From a virus, in IMG/VR virus record IMGVR_UViG_3300045452_000030, positions 1-51,974 of that record: DNA of 51,974 nucleotides. The stretch is one strand, 5' to 3'. Position numbers and translations under genes: made by a program. Of this stretch, positions 33,117 to 41,601 are shown in pieces. The notes under the pieces were generated by a model, which was given only the letters and a program-made list of their open reading frames with translations, had not been told where the DNA came from and ran no database searches. Every line of letters begins with the position of its first letter. The stretch's first letter is position 1.

Positions 33117-34866
33117 CCGAACGCTGTCCTATGCCATGGCGGTTGTCTCGGGCGAGATTGCCGCCGGGCCGCACGTTCGCAATGCTTGCAAACGGCACAT
33201 CGCGGACCTGAAGCGCAAGGACGGCATCTGGTTCGACCATGATGCAGCCAACCACGCCTTCGCTTTCTTCGAGGAGGTGCTGAAGCTTTCCGAAGGGCAG
33301 TTTGAGGGACAGCCGTTTCAGCTACAGCCCAGCCAGGCGTTCATCGTCGGCTCACTGTTCGGCTGGAAGCGCAAGTACGGCCTCCGCCGCTTCCGTCGCG
33401 CTTACATCGAGCAGGGCAAGGGTAACGGCAAATCGCCGATTGCAGGCGGCATCGGTATCTACGGGATGACCGCCTGCCAGGAAGCAGGCGCCCAGATCTA
33501 TGCGGCGGCCGCCAAGAAGGAGCAGGCCAACATCCTGTTCCGCGACGCGGTCAAGATGGTGCGACAGTCCCCCGCATTGGCCCGCCGGCTTGAATTCTCG
33601 GGCGGTCCGGGGCGCGAGTTCAACATCGCGCATCTGGCAAGCGGGAGTTTCTTCCGCCCGGTCTCGCGCGATACGGGCAAGACCGGCTCGGGGCCGCGAC
33701 CCTATTTTGTGCTGGCGGACGAGGTCCACGAGCTTCCTGATCGCTCGATCATTGAGATGCTGGAGCGAGGGTTCAAGTTCCGCCGCGATCCGCTGCTGTT
33801 TATGATCACCAACTCGGGCTCGGACCGCAACTCGGTCGCATGGGAGGAACACGAACACGCGATCCGGGTCGCAGCTGGCAATCCCGATGCGGTGAACGAC
33901 CCGACCTTCCTTGGGCAGGTCATCGACGACACGACGTTCAGCTATGTCTGCGCGCTCGACGAGGGCGACGACCCGCTGACCGACCCAAGCTGCTGGATCA
34001 AGGCCAACCCGCTGCTGGGGGTCACGCTCACCGAGCAGTACCTATCGGAGGTGGTCGCCCAGGCGAAAGCCATCCCGGGGCAGTTGAACGGCATCCTGCG
34101 GCTGCATTTCTGTGTGTGGACCGACGCTGAGACTGCCTGGATGGCGCGCTCGACGCTCGAGCCGCTGCTGGCAGAGTTTGAACCCAAGGCTGGCCATTCC
34201 ATCTGGCTCGGGCTCGACCTCAGCCAGAACCGTGATTTAACCGCCCTGGCGGCTGTCCAGCGCAATGGCGAAAAGGACGGCAAACCCTGCTTTGATGCTT
34301 GGGTCGAAGTATGGACGCCGGGCGATACCCTCAGCGCACGCGTGCTGCGCGACAAGCAGCCCTATGACCTCTGGGTCACCGACGGATTTTTGAACGCACC
34401 GGCCGGCGAGAACATCAGCTTTCGCCATGTGGCGCAGGCACTTGCCGAAATGGCCTCCGACTTCCGCGTCGAGGCCGTCGCCTATGACCGATACGCTTTC
34501 AGGCGGTTCGAGGAGGAGGTCGCCGAACTCGGGCTCGACCTCGCCTTTGTCGAGCACCCTCAGGGCGGAACCAAGCGTGCGAAGCCTGCGGGCGAGATGA
34601 CCGAAGGACTCTGGATGCCGGGCTCGCTCCGGCATCTGGAAGAACTGATCCTTGAGGGCCGCATCCGGCTCAAACGCAATCCAGTCCTCATTTCGGCAAT
34701 GATGTCGGCGGTCACCGAGACCGACCGCTGGGACAACAAGTGGCTCTCCAAGCAGCGGGCCATCAACAAGATCGACGCAGCCGTCGCGCTGTGCATGGCA
34801 GTGGGGGCAGCGATGGCAGGCGATACCACGGGCTCCATCGATGACTGGCTGAAGAGCCTCGCATGA
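33046..34866 (+). CDS. terL: Terminase large subunit
   Basis: 606 residues if the GTG at 33046 is used; the true start is uncertain, but conserved sequence (LSYAMAVVSGEIAAGP) begins by residue 28. The ATPase P-loop EQGKGNGKS is near residue 122 and the acidic LADEVHEL near 223. The RNase H-type nuclease aspartates are in LGLDLSQN (near 388), VAYDRYA (near 479) and KIDAAVA (near 577). It is the packaging motor of an HK97-type phage. It overlaps the portal gene by four bases. Confidence 0.94.
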   Translation: MPGAGSRPSRQKKARTPPTVSSPDRTLSYAMAVVSGEIAAGPHVRNACKRHIADLKRKDGIWFDHDAANHAFAFFEEVLKLSEGQFEGQPFQLQPSQAFIVGSLFGWKRKYGLRRFRRAYIEQGKGNGKSPIAGGIGIYGMTACQEAGAQIYAAAAKKEQANILFRDAVKMVRQSPALARRLEFSGGPGREFNIAHLASGSFFRPVSRDTGKTGSGPRPYFVLADEVHELPDRSIIEMLERGFKFRRDPLLFMITNSGSDRNSVAWEEHEHAIRVAAGNPDAVNDPTFLGQVIDDTTFSYVCALDEGDDPLTDPSCWIKANPLLGVTLTEQYLSEVVAQAKAIPGQLNGILRLHFCVWTDAETAWMARSTLEPLLAEFEPKAGHSIWLGLDLSQNRDLTALAAVQRNGEKDGKPCFDAWVEVWTPGDTLSARVLRDKQPYDLWVTDGFLNAPAGENISFRHVAQALAEMASDFRVEAVAYDRYAFRRFEEEVAELGLDLAFVEHPQGGTKRAKPAGEMTEGLWMPGSLRHLEELILEGRIRLKRNPVLISAMMSAVTETDRWDNKWLSKQRAINKIDAAVALCMAVGAAMAGDTTGSIDDWLKSLA

Positions 34867-36122
34867 ACCTCTTCCAAAAGGCGCTGGGCTATCTCGCGCG
34901 TTCCATCGGCCTCACTGATCCGCGGCTGGCGCAGGCGGTAGGCGGCCGCACGACCACGACCGGCGAACTTGTCTCGACCAGTTCGGTGCTGGGGCTCGCT
35001 TCCGCCTGGGCCTGCGTCAATCTGCTCGCAGGTACGATCGCCTCACTGCCGCTCATGGTTTACCGTACCAAAGGCGGCGCCCGGACGGTCGCCACCGATC
35101 ATCCGCTTTACCGGATCCTGCACGACAGCCCGAACGCTGATCAGACCGCAGTCGACTTCTGGGAGTTCATCTGCGCCTGCCTGGAACTGAACGGCAATGC
35201 CTATGCCGAGATCATCCGAGGCAGCAATAGCCGGGTGGTAGCACTGAGCGTTCCGATCGCACCCGAACTGATGACGGTGCGCCGTTTGCGCGACGGCAGC
35301 CTCGAATACGAATGGTCTGATGGCGGCATTCGCAGCGTCGTCGGCCAGGACAATATGCTCCACATCCGGGGCTTTGGCGGTAACCCGCTGGGCGGCCTAT
35401 CGACACTCAGCTTCGGGCGTCAGACCTTCGGATTGGCACAGGCCATCGAACGAGCCTCAGGCGACACCTTCCGTAATGGGGTGCGGCCTTCGGGACTTCT
35501 GAAGACTGCCGACAGCCTGACCCTCGATCAGCGCAAGCAGGCCGAGGAGCTACTGCAGGAGAAGTTTGCCGGCGCGATCAATGCCGGACGCCCCATGCTG
35601 CTCGACCGGGGCATGGACTGGGTCCAGCTCTCGATCAGCCCGGAAGATGCGCAGATGCTGCAAAGCCGGGCCTTCTCGGTCGAGGAGGTGTGCCGGTTCT
35701 TTGGCGTCCCGCCGTTCATGGTCGGTCACACCGAGAAGACCACCAGCTGGGGCACCGGCCTCGAACAGCAGACGCTGGGGTTCCAGAAGTTCACGCTGCG
35801 TCGGCGTCTGAAGCGCATCGAACAGGCGCTCGCTAAGCAGCTCCTCTCGCCAGCCGACCGGCAGGCTGGTCTTGTCATCGAGTTCAACCTGGAAGGCCTG
35901 CTGCGCGGTGACAGCGGTGCGCGGGCCTCCTTCTATCAGCAGATGCTGACCAATGGCGTGATGACCATCAACGAGGTCCGCACGCTTGAGAACCTTCCGC
36001 CCCTCGAAGGCGGCGATGTCCCCCGCATGCAGATGCAGAACGTGCCCATAACGCAGGCCGGTGCCCCTGCTGGAATCCTGCCGCCAACCGGAGCGAATGC
36101 CCCATCGGAGCCCCTTAAATGA
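34863..36122 (+). CDS. Phage portal protein, HK97 family
   Basis: 419 residues. The start overlaps the terminase stop (ATGA). Typical portal text: ASAWACVNLLAGTIASLPLMVYR, HPLYRILHDSPN, LELNGNAYAEIIR, SVEEVCRFFGVPPFMVG. It forms the dodecameric DNA entry ring. Overlaps the protease gene by four bases. Confidence 0.96.
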   Translation: MNLFQKALGYLARSIGLTDPRLAQAVGGRTTTTGELVSTSSVLGLASAWACVNLLAGTIASLPLMVYRTKGGARTVATDHPLYRILHDSPNADQTAVDFWEFICACLELNGNAYAEIIRGSNSRVVALSVPIAPELMTVRRLRDGSLEYEWSDGGIRSVVGQDNMLHIRGFGGNPLGGLSTLSFGRQTFGLAQAIERASGDTFRNGVRPSGLLKTADSLTLDQRKQAEELLQEKFAGAINAGRPMLLDRGMDWVQLSISPEDAQMLQSRAFSVEEVCRFFGVPPFMVGHTEKTTSWGTGLEQQTLGFQKFTLRRRLKRIEQALAKQLLSPADRQAGLVIEFNLEGLLRGDSGARASFYQQMLTNGVMTINEVRTLENLPPLEGGDVPRMQMQNVPITQAGAPAGILPPTGANAPSEPLK

Positions 36123-36778
36123 AACATCTCACCCTGACCCTCAAATCCAGTGACCTTCAGGACACCGGGCAGTTCGAGGGCTACGCCTCGACCTTCGGCA
36201 ATGTCGACCAGGGCGGCGATCTCATCGAGCCGGGCGCTTTCCGGGAGAGCGTCGCCAAGGCGCGGGCCGAAGGCTGGGGCATCCCGATGCTCTGGCAGCA
36301 CGACCAGCGCGAGCCCATCGGCGTCTGGCGCGACATCTTCGAGGATGACCGAGGCCTGTTCGTACGCGGTCAGCTGATCCTCGACGGCGATCCCGTCGCG
36401 CAGCGCGCCTATGGCAAGCTGAAGCACGGCGCGCTTGGCGGCCTCTCGATCGGCTACACCATCCCCAAGGGCGGTGCTGCACCCGACCCCTACAAGGCCG
36501 GCGTCCTGCGCCTCAAGAAGATCGATCTTCGCGAAATCAGCCTCGTCACCATGCCCATGAACACTGAAGCGAAGGTGACCGCGGTCAAGACCGTCACCGA
36601 CGGGCAGACGATGCCGTCGCTCTCCGATTTTGAGAATTTCCTGCGCGAGGCAGGGTTCTCGAAAAGCCAGGCCACCGCAATCGCGGGCAAAGGCCTCAAA
36701 TCGCTGCTCCGGAGTGAGTCCGGCAGTGAGTCCAACACCGACTTTCTGTCGGCTCTTGCCGCGCAAATCCGCGGCTGA
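36119..36778 (+). CDS. HK97-family prohead protease
   Basis: 219 residues. FEGYASTFGNVDQGGDLIEPGAF begins the U35 domain. The likely catalytic residues are His in MLWQHDQ and Ser in GGLSIGY. It matures the capsid by cutting the delta domain of the major capsid protein encoded just downstream. The start overlaps the portal stop. Confidence 0.95.
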   Translation: MKHLTLTLKSSDLQDTGQFEGYASTFGNVDQGGDLIEPGAFRESVAKARAEGWGIPMLWQHDQREPIGVWRDIFEDDRGLFVRGQLILDGDPVAQRAYGKLKHGALGGLSIGYTIPKGGAAPDPYKAGVLRLKKIDLREISLVTMPMNTEAKVTAVKTVTDGQTMPSLSDFENFLREAGFSKSQATAIAGKGLKSLLRSESGSESNTDFLSALAAQIRG

Positions 36779-36802
36779 ACCCACCTCCTACGGAGCAATC
36801 CC

Positions 36803-38068
36803 ATGACCGAGACCAAGAGCGCCGACCAGTTGGCGCAAGAAGTGAAGGCTGCGTTCGATGCGCAGCAGCAGGCCGTAAAAAAGGACTTCGATACCCGCCA
36901 TGACGAGGTCAAGGCGCTCGCCGAGGAAGCCCTCGGTAAGGCCGCCAAGGGTGAAGAACTCTCGGCCGCGACCAAGCAGCTGGCCGACGAGGCGCTGACC
37001 GCGCTCAATGAAGCCAAGGCCCGCCTCGATGAGGTCGAGCAGAAGCTTGCCCGCAAGAAGCAGGACGACGAACGTCACGAGCCGCGCACGCTCGGTGAAA
37101 AGGTCGTCACCAACGAGGCGATCCAGCCTTTCCTGAACAGCAAGACCGCGCGGGGCCGTGCCAGTGTCGAGGTAAAGTCGATAATCTCATCGCTCACGAC
37201 CGATGCCAATGGCTCGGCCGGCGACCTGATCGTGCCGGACCGCATTCCGGGCGTTATCGCACCGGGGCAGCGCCGTCTGACGGTCCGCGACCTGCTGACG
37301 CCGGGTCGCACCAATAGCAATGCCGTCCAGTATGTGAAGGAAACCGGCTTCACCAATGCCGCCGCGACCGTTTCGGAAACGGCCGGCGCCACCAAGCCGC
37401 AGACCGACATCAAGTTCGATGTCGTGACCAGCAGCGTCACCACGATCGCCCACTGGGTTCTGGCCACCCGCCAGATCCTCGACGATGTGCCGATGCTGCA
37501 GTCCTACATCGACGGCCGCCTGACCTATGGCCTGGCGCTGGTTGAAGAGAACCAGCTGTTGAATGGCGGCGGTACCGGCACCGATCTGCACGGCGTATAC
37601 ACTCAGGCAACCGCCTTTGCGCCACCGATCACGATCCCGGCGCCTGTCACCCGCATCGATGTCCTGCGCCTCGCCATGCTGCAGACCGCGCTTTCCGAGC
37701 TGATGTCGACGGGCGTCGTGCTGCACCCTGCCGACTGGGCGGCGATCGAACTGCTCAAGGACACGACCGGCCAGTTCATCATCGGCAATCCGCAGGGCAA
37801 CCTCTCGCCGACTCTCTGGGGCCAGCCGGTGGTGGCAACGCAGTCGATGGCGACGGGCAAATTCCTGACCGGCGCCTTCCAGCTCGGTGCGCAGATCTTC
37901 GACCGCATGGATGCCATGGTCGAAATCTCGACCGAGGACGACCAGAACTTCCGCAAGAACCTCGTGACGGTCCTGGCCGAAGAGCGTCTCGCGCTCGCAG
38001 TCTACCGCCCCGAGGCTTTCGTGAAGGGCGACTTCGCGGCTGCTGCCACCGCGGCAACGGCCGCCTGA
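36803..38068 (+). CDS. Major capsid protein, HK97 fold
   Basis: 421 residues. The first hundred residues are a charged coiled-coil delta domain (QQQAVKKDFDTRHDEVKALAEEAL). The mature region follows, with LIVPDRIPGVI, VTTIAHWVLATRQILDD, RLTYGLALVEENQLLNGGGTG and a C-terminal LALAVYRPEAFVKGDF. It is expected to be cleaved by the upstream protease. GGAG lies nine bases before the start. Confidence 0.96.
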   Translation: MTETKSADQLAQEVKAAFDAQQQAVKKDFDTRHDEVKALAEEALGKAAKGEELSAATKQLADEALTALNEAKARLDEVEQKLARKKQDDERHEPRTLGEKVVTNEAIQPFLNSKTARGRASVEVKSIISSLTTDANGSAGDLIVPDRIPGVIAPGQRRLTVRDLLTPGRTNSNAVQYVKETGFTNAAATVSETAGATKPQTDIKFDVVTSSVTTIAHWVLATRQILDDVPMLQSYIDGRLTYGLALVEENQLLNGGGTGTDLHGVYTQATAFAPPITIPAPVTRIDVLRLAMLQTALSELMSTGVVLHPADWAAIELLKDTTGQFIIGNPQGNLSPTLWGQPVVATQSMATGKFLTGAFQLGAQIFDRMDAMVEISTEDDQNFRKNLVTVLAEERLALAVYRPEAFVKGDFAAAATAATAA

Positions 38069-38122
38069 TGATGACGGGGCCGGCTCGTTCCGGCCCCTCT
38101 CATCCTCCGGAAGGGATAACCC

Positions 38123-38323
38123 ATGATCCTCAAAGCCCTTGATACCCTGCACATCAGCTCGGTCAGCTCCAACAACATCTTGGCCGGCCAGACATTCGAG
38201 CTCGACGACCACTTCGGCCGCCAGCTGATCGAACGCGGGCTCGCGGTGGAAGTCGCATCCGACGAACCTGCACCTGCGGTCACGCGCAAATCGGGATCCA
38301 CGCATCGCACCAAGGCGGAATAA
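38123..38323 (+). CDS. Small hypothetical head-region protein
   Basis: 66 residues: a short beta-like part (ILKALDTLHISSVSSNNILAG), then FELDDHFGRQLIERGLAVEV and a polar tail. Small proteins of this kind lie between capsid and connector in related prophages and may decorate or stabilise the head. Stop and next start overlap (TAATG). Confidence 0.75.
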   Translation: MILKALDTLHISSVSSNNILAGQTFELDDHFGRQLIERGLAVEVASDEPAPAVTRKSGSTHRTKAE

Positions 38324-38865
38324 TGTCCGAGATTGTCACGATCGATCCGCCCCAGGACCGTGCCGTGACGGTCGAGGAAGCACGCCAGCAGCTGCGTCTC
38401 GACGCCCATGACGAGGACATGCTGCTGGCCGTCCACCTTGATGTCGCCCAGGCCGAACTCGAACGACTCACGGACATGCGGCTTTGCCCGCAGACTCTCG
38501 CCATGGTGCTGGAGGCATGGCCAGATGAAATCACCGTGCCGATTCGGCCGGTGACGATTGCGGCCATAACCTACACTACCGCCGGCGGTGTTGCGGTCAC
38601 CTTGCCCGAGACCGACTACGTTGCCCGCACACGGCACGGGTTTATGCGGATCCGACCTGCTGCCGGCAAATCATGGCCTGACCTCGGCCCCGATGGCCTG
38701 ATCACCATTACCCTGTCGGCGGGTTTTGCCGAAGGCCACCCCGATCTGGCGATTGCCCGGGCCGCGATCCTCGTGAAAACCGCCTCCCTGTTCGAAAACC
38801 GCGAGGGTGCGACCTCTCTCGCCTTTGATACCCTCGTCAACCAGCTGGCCGCGCGATGGGTCTAG
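38323..38865 (+). CDS. Head-tail connector protein (gp6-like)
   Basis: 180 residues with the gp6-like pattern: VTVEEARQQLRLDAHDEDMLLAVHLDVAQAELE (read in parts), a beta section, and SAGFAEGHPDLAIARAAILVKTASLFENRE. It forms the adaptor ring under the portal. Overlaps the next gene by ten bases. Confidence 0.9.
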   Translation: MSEIVTIDPPQDRAVTVEEARQQLRLDAHDEDMLLAVHLDVAQAELERLTDMRLCPQTLAMVLEAWPDEITVPIRPVTIAAITYTTAGGVAVTLPETDYVARTRHGFMRIRPAAGKSWPDLGPDGLITITLSAGFAEGHPDLAIARAAILVKTASLFENREGATSLAFDTLVNQLAARWV

Positions 38866-39203
38866 CATCCAGGCTCGACACCCGGATCCGGATCGAGCGG
38901 AAAATCGCCACCCCTGATCCCCTCTATGGAACGGAGACCGTCACCTGGGTGGAATTCGCCACGGTCTGGGCCGAGGTGCAGGACGTCCTGCCGAGCCGGG
39001 CCGAGCGCCTAGCCGACAGAATCGTCATCGCCAATCGGCCGGCGCGGATCCGCATGAGGCATCTGGCTGGGATAACCGCCGATATGCGGGTGATCATCGG
39101 GACCCGCGTCCTGCAGATCGTGTCGGGCCCAGCCGAAATCGGCCGTCGGGAAGGCATCGAGCTCATTGTCGAGCAGCACAGCAGCGAAGGAGCCGCGCCA
39201 TGA
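38856..39203 (+). CDS. Head closure / head-tail adaptor protein
   Basis: 115 residues. GLASRLDTRIRIERK at the start, ETVTWVEFATVWAEVQDVLPSRAERLAD, RIRMRHLAGITADMRVI fit the SPP1 gp16-like joining proteins. Overlaps the next start by four bases. Confidence 0.88.
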   Translation: MGLASRLDTRIRIERKIATPDPLYGTETVTWVEFATVWAEVQDVLPSRAERLADRIVIANRPARIRMRHLAGITADMRVIIGTRVLQIVSGPAEIGRREGIELIVEQHSSEGAAP

Positions 39204-39763
39204 CGATCCGGCTCAAGGGCGGCCCTGAACTGCTGCGCATGCTTGATGAACTACCCAAGAACCTCGAGCGCAACGTCATCCGCGGCGGGCTGCGTGCCGG
39301 GGCCAAGGTCATCCAGCAGCAGGCCAAGGCCAATGTCCCGGTCCGCACCGGCCAGCTCAAGAAGGCGATCGGCATCGGCACCCGGACGGCAGGCAGTCGG
39401 CTCAGCTCCTACGTCAAGCTCCGCGGGTCCGGCTCCTATCTCGGCCTGTTCATTGAATACGGCGTCGCGCCGCACCTGATCTCGGTCGCCGAGGCGGACA
39501 AGCCCGTGCGCAACACCCGTCGCGGGCCCCGCAAGGCCAGCATCGGCACGATCAACAAGATGGTGAAGCGCGGCAGCCTGAAGATCGGCGAGAACTTCGT
39601 CGGTCCCCTGGTCATGCACCCGGGCCATGCAGCCAAGCCGTTCCTGCGTCCGGCGCTGGACCAGAAGGCCCAGGAAGCCGTGAACGCCATGGGCGCTTAC
39701 ATCGCGCACCGGGTCCAGATCGGGAACCTCAAGGCGCCCAGCCTCGAGGTCGATGACGAATGA
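39200..39763 (+). CDS. HK97 gp10-like tail completion protein
   Basis: 187 residues. GGPELLRMLDELPKNLERNVIRGGLRAGAKVIQQQAKANVPVRTGQLKKAIGI (in parts) is the diagnostic gp10-like start; LFIEYGVAPH and HPGHAAKPFLRPALDQK follow. It joins the head adaptor to the tail. Overlaps the next gene by four bases. Confidence 0.92.
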   Translation: MTIRLKGGPELLRMLDELPKNLERNVIRGGLRAGAKVIQQQAKANVPVRTGQLKKAIGIGTRTAGSRLSSYVKLRGSGSYLGLFIEYGVAPHLISVAEADKPVRNTRRGPRKASIGTINKMVKRGSLKIGENFVGPLVMHPGHAAKPFLRPALDQKAQEAVNAMGAYIAHRVQIGNLKAPSLEVDDE

Positions 39764-40164
39764 ACGGAGTGATTGCGGTTCGCTCACTCCTGGTGGCTGA
39801 CACAGGGATGACGGCGCTTGTCCCTGCAGCCCGGATCGTGGCGGGCGTCGTCCCGCAGGGGACCGGATTGCCGACGATTTCGCTCATGTCGGTCAGCAGC
39901 ACCGACCGCAATATCGTCGCGCCCGGCCCGAAACGCAGGGTGACTGAGCGGGTGCAGGTGACGGTGCTCGCCGCCACCTATCCGGCTGCCAAGGCCGTTA
40001 TGCGCGCAGTCCGGGCGGCAGCAGCCGACCGCATGCCCGCAATCGACGGGCTCACCGACGTCACCGTCCACACCGATTCCGCTGGTCCTGATTTCCTCGA
40101 CGAGGGGACCGGCATCCACATGCAGACGCAGGACTTCCGCGTCTCATTCAACGAGGCACGTTGA
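39760..40164 (+). CDS. DUF3168 tail terminator protein
   Basis: 134 residues: AVRSLLVADTGMTALVPAARIVAGVVPQG and ISLMSVSSTD, then RVQVTVLAATYPAAKAVMRAVRAA, DVTVHTDSAGPDF. This is the DUF3168 pattern of tail terminators (lambda gpU-like role). Confidence 0.9.
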   Translation: MNGVIAVRSLLVADTGMTALVPAARIVAGVVPQGTGLPTISLMSVSSTDRNIVAPGPKRRVTERVQVTVLAATYPAAKAVMRAVRAAAADRMPAIDGLTDVTVHTDSAGPDFLDEGTGIHMQTQDFRVSFNEAR

Positions 40165-40192
40165 AGCCTCACCTTCATAAGGACCCATTGCC

Positions 40193-40654
40193 ATGACCGT
40201 TCGGACCTCCGCCGGCACCACCTTGAAGGTGTCGGCTTCCACCCCTGCGACCTTCGATCCCACCGGCTACAACGCGCTGACCATGACGCTGGTTGGCGAG
40301 GTGTCGGACCTCGGCGAGTTCGGCCGGGAGTACAATCTCGTCACCTTCAATCCCGTCGGCAGCCGCGGCGTCGTCAAGAAGAAGGGCAGCTTCAACCAGG
40401 GTGCCATGACCGTCCAGGTGGGCCTCGATACCGACGATGCGGGCCAGATACTGCTCAAGGACGCCTCGACCTCGGACAGCGACCACAGCTTCTGCGTCAC
40501 CACCCAGAATGGCGACAAGTACTACTTCCAGGCGCAGGTCATGAGCTTCAAGGTCAACGTAGGCTCGGTTGACCAGATCACCACGGCCAGCGTCACCCTC
40601 GAACTCACCACGAACTCCGCCGGTGTCGGCGTGGTTGAAGTTCTCGCCCCCTGA
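40193..40654 (+). CDS. Major tail (tube) protein
   Basis: 153 residues, beta-rich: GTTLKVSASTPATFDPTGYNAL, VGEVSDLGEFGREYNLVTFNPVG, QVGLDTDDAGQILLKDAS, YYFQAQVMSFKVNVGS. Fits phage tail tube proteins and lies in the usual place. AAGGA precedes the start. Confidence 0.9.
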   Translation: MTVRTSAGTTLKVSASTPATFDPTGYNALTMTLVGEVSDLGEFGREYNLVTFNPVGSRGVVKKKGSFNQGAMTVQVGLDTDDAGQILLKDASTSDSDHSFCVTTQNGDKYYFQAQVMSFKVNVGSVDQITTASVTLELTTNSAGVGVVEVLAP

Positions 40655-40729
40655 TCGCTGACGCAATCGCCGCATGATTTACGGTGATTACGGCTCCCAT
40701 TCACCGCATTTACCCCCACGGAGATTTTC

Positions 40730-41146
40730 ATGTTCGACATTACCAAGCTCGCCGCCACCGAGACTTCCACGGTGGAACTGGTTGGCGGCGATGACGCGCC
40801 GCTTCATGACGCGGATGGCAACCGCCTCTCGATCACGGTCTATGGCCCGGGCACCCGGATCTACCAGCGCGCCCAGGCCCGTCAGCAGAACCTGCTGGTC
40901 GACAAGATCAAGAAGCGTGGGCGCATGGACCAGACGGCCGAGGAAAAGCTCGCCGAACAGGCCGAGTTCCTCGCGGCCTGCACGGTCAGCTTCAACCACT
41001 TCACCTATCCGCCGGCCGAAGGGCTGGAAGGGGCCGCCCTGTTCCGCAAGGCCTACGAGGATCCCTCGATCGGCTTCATTGCCGCCCAGGTCGCAGCACA
41101 CATCAATGACTGGGCAAATTTTACGACGAGCTCGGCCGCGAGCTGA
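40730..41146 (+). CDS. Tail assembly chaperone, short form (gpG-like)
   Basis: 138 residues. The first part carries VELVGGDDAPLHDADGNRLSITVYGPG, the second DQTAEEKLAEQAEFLAACTVSF and YEDPSIGFIAAQVAAHINDW. It has the size and place of the gpG-type chaperone that coats the tape measure. Near its end lies a -1 frameshift site that would fuse it to the open frame running to 41601. Confidence 0.88.
   Translation: MFDITKLAATETSTVELVGGDDAPLHDADGNRLSITVYGPGTRIYQRAQARQQNLLVDKIKKRGRMDQTAEEKLAEQAEFLAACTVSFNHFTYPPAEGLEGAALFRKAYEDPSIGFIAAQVAAHINDWANFTTSSAAS
41116..41144 (+). promoter_or_regulatory. Programmed -1 ribosomal frameshift site
   Basis: The heptamer A AAT TTT (41116-41122) is in the correct phase of the chaperone frame for two-tRNA slippage. 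After a six-base spacer, a perfect hairpin follows: AGCTCG (41129-41134), a GCCG loop and CGAGCT (41139-41144). The stop of the zero frame is at 41144. This is the full layout of a stimulated -1 frameshift, as in lambda G/GT. Confidence 0.9.
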
Positions 41147-41601
41147 CCCTCTACGTCCGGCAGCTGGCCTGGCTCGGCACCGCGCCGAAACCGCGCCAGT
41201 CTGGTAGCAAAACAACGGACGAGCCCGACCCGCAGACCCGCCTCCAGCGCATGACGGCAGACGGCATCGTCCCCGACATGCCGCCGATCCGTGCCCCTTG
41301 GATCATCGATACCCTGATGGACATCGGCGCATCGGAGCCCGGTGCCATGGGACCGGTGCCGCTGTCATGGGCGACCATCGCCCACTGGCAGTCGTGCATG
41401 GGGCTTGAACTGGCACCGTGGATCTGCCGGCTGCTCCGTCGTCTCTCGGTCGAGTTCGTCACCGAGAGCCAGAATGCGCGCGAACCCGATTGCCCGGCGC
41501 CCTGGACCGCCGTCGCCGATGAACACAACCGCGCCACCATTTCCCGCAAGGTCACCCAGGCCTTCCGGTCCCTGATCCGCTCGAAGGAGGATGCCCCATG
41601 A
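41122..41601 (+). CDS. Frameshift extension of the tail chaperone (gpT-like part)
   Basis: The -1 frame is open from the slip site to 41601 with no stop, adding 159 residues to the first 131 and giving a 290-residue fusion. The added part begins YDELGRELTLYVRQLAWLG and later has PPIRAPWIIDTLMDIG and a basic tail ISRKVTQAFRSLIRSK. An independent start at 41251 is less likely because no ribosome site is seen. The stop overlaps the tape measure start (ATGA). Confidence 0.85.
   Translation, partial: YDELGRELTLYVRQLAWLGTAPKPRQSGSKTTDEPDPQTRLQRMTADGIVPDMPPIRAPWIIDTLMDIGASEPGAMGPVPLSWATIAHWQSCMGLELAPWICRLLRRLSVEFVTESQNAREPDCPAPWTAVADEHNRATISRKVTQAFRSLIRSKEDAP

Noticed and set aside
37187-38305. A 372-codon open frame antisense to the major capsid gene
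   Set aside because: Arginine- and glycine-rich text without family features, opposite a certain capsid gene.
41251-41601. An independent gene starting at ATG 41251
   Set aside because: No ribosome site, and the frame is open back to a perfect slippery heptamer; a frameshift extension explains it better.
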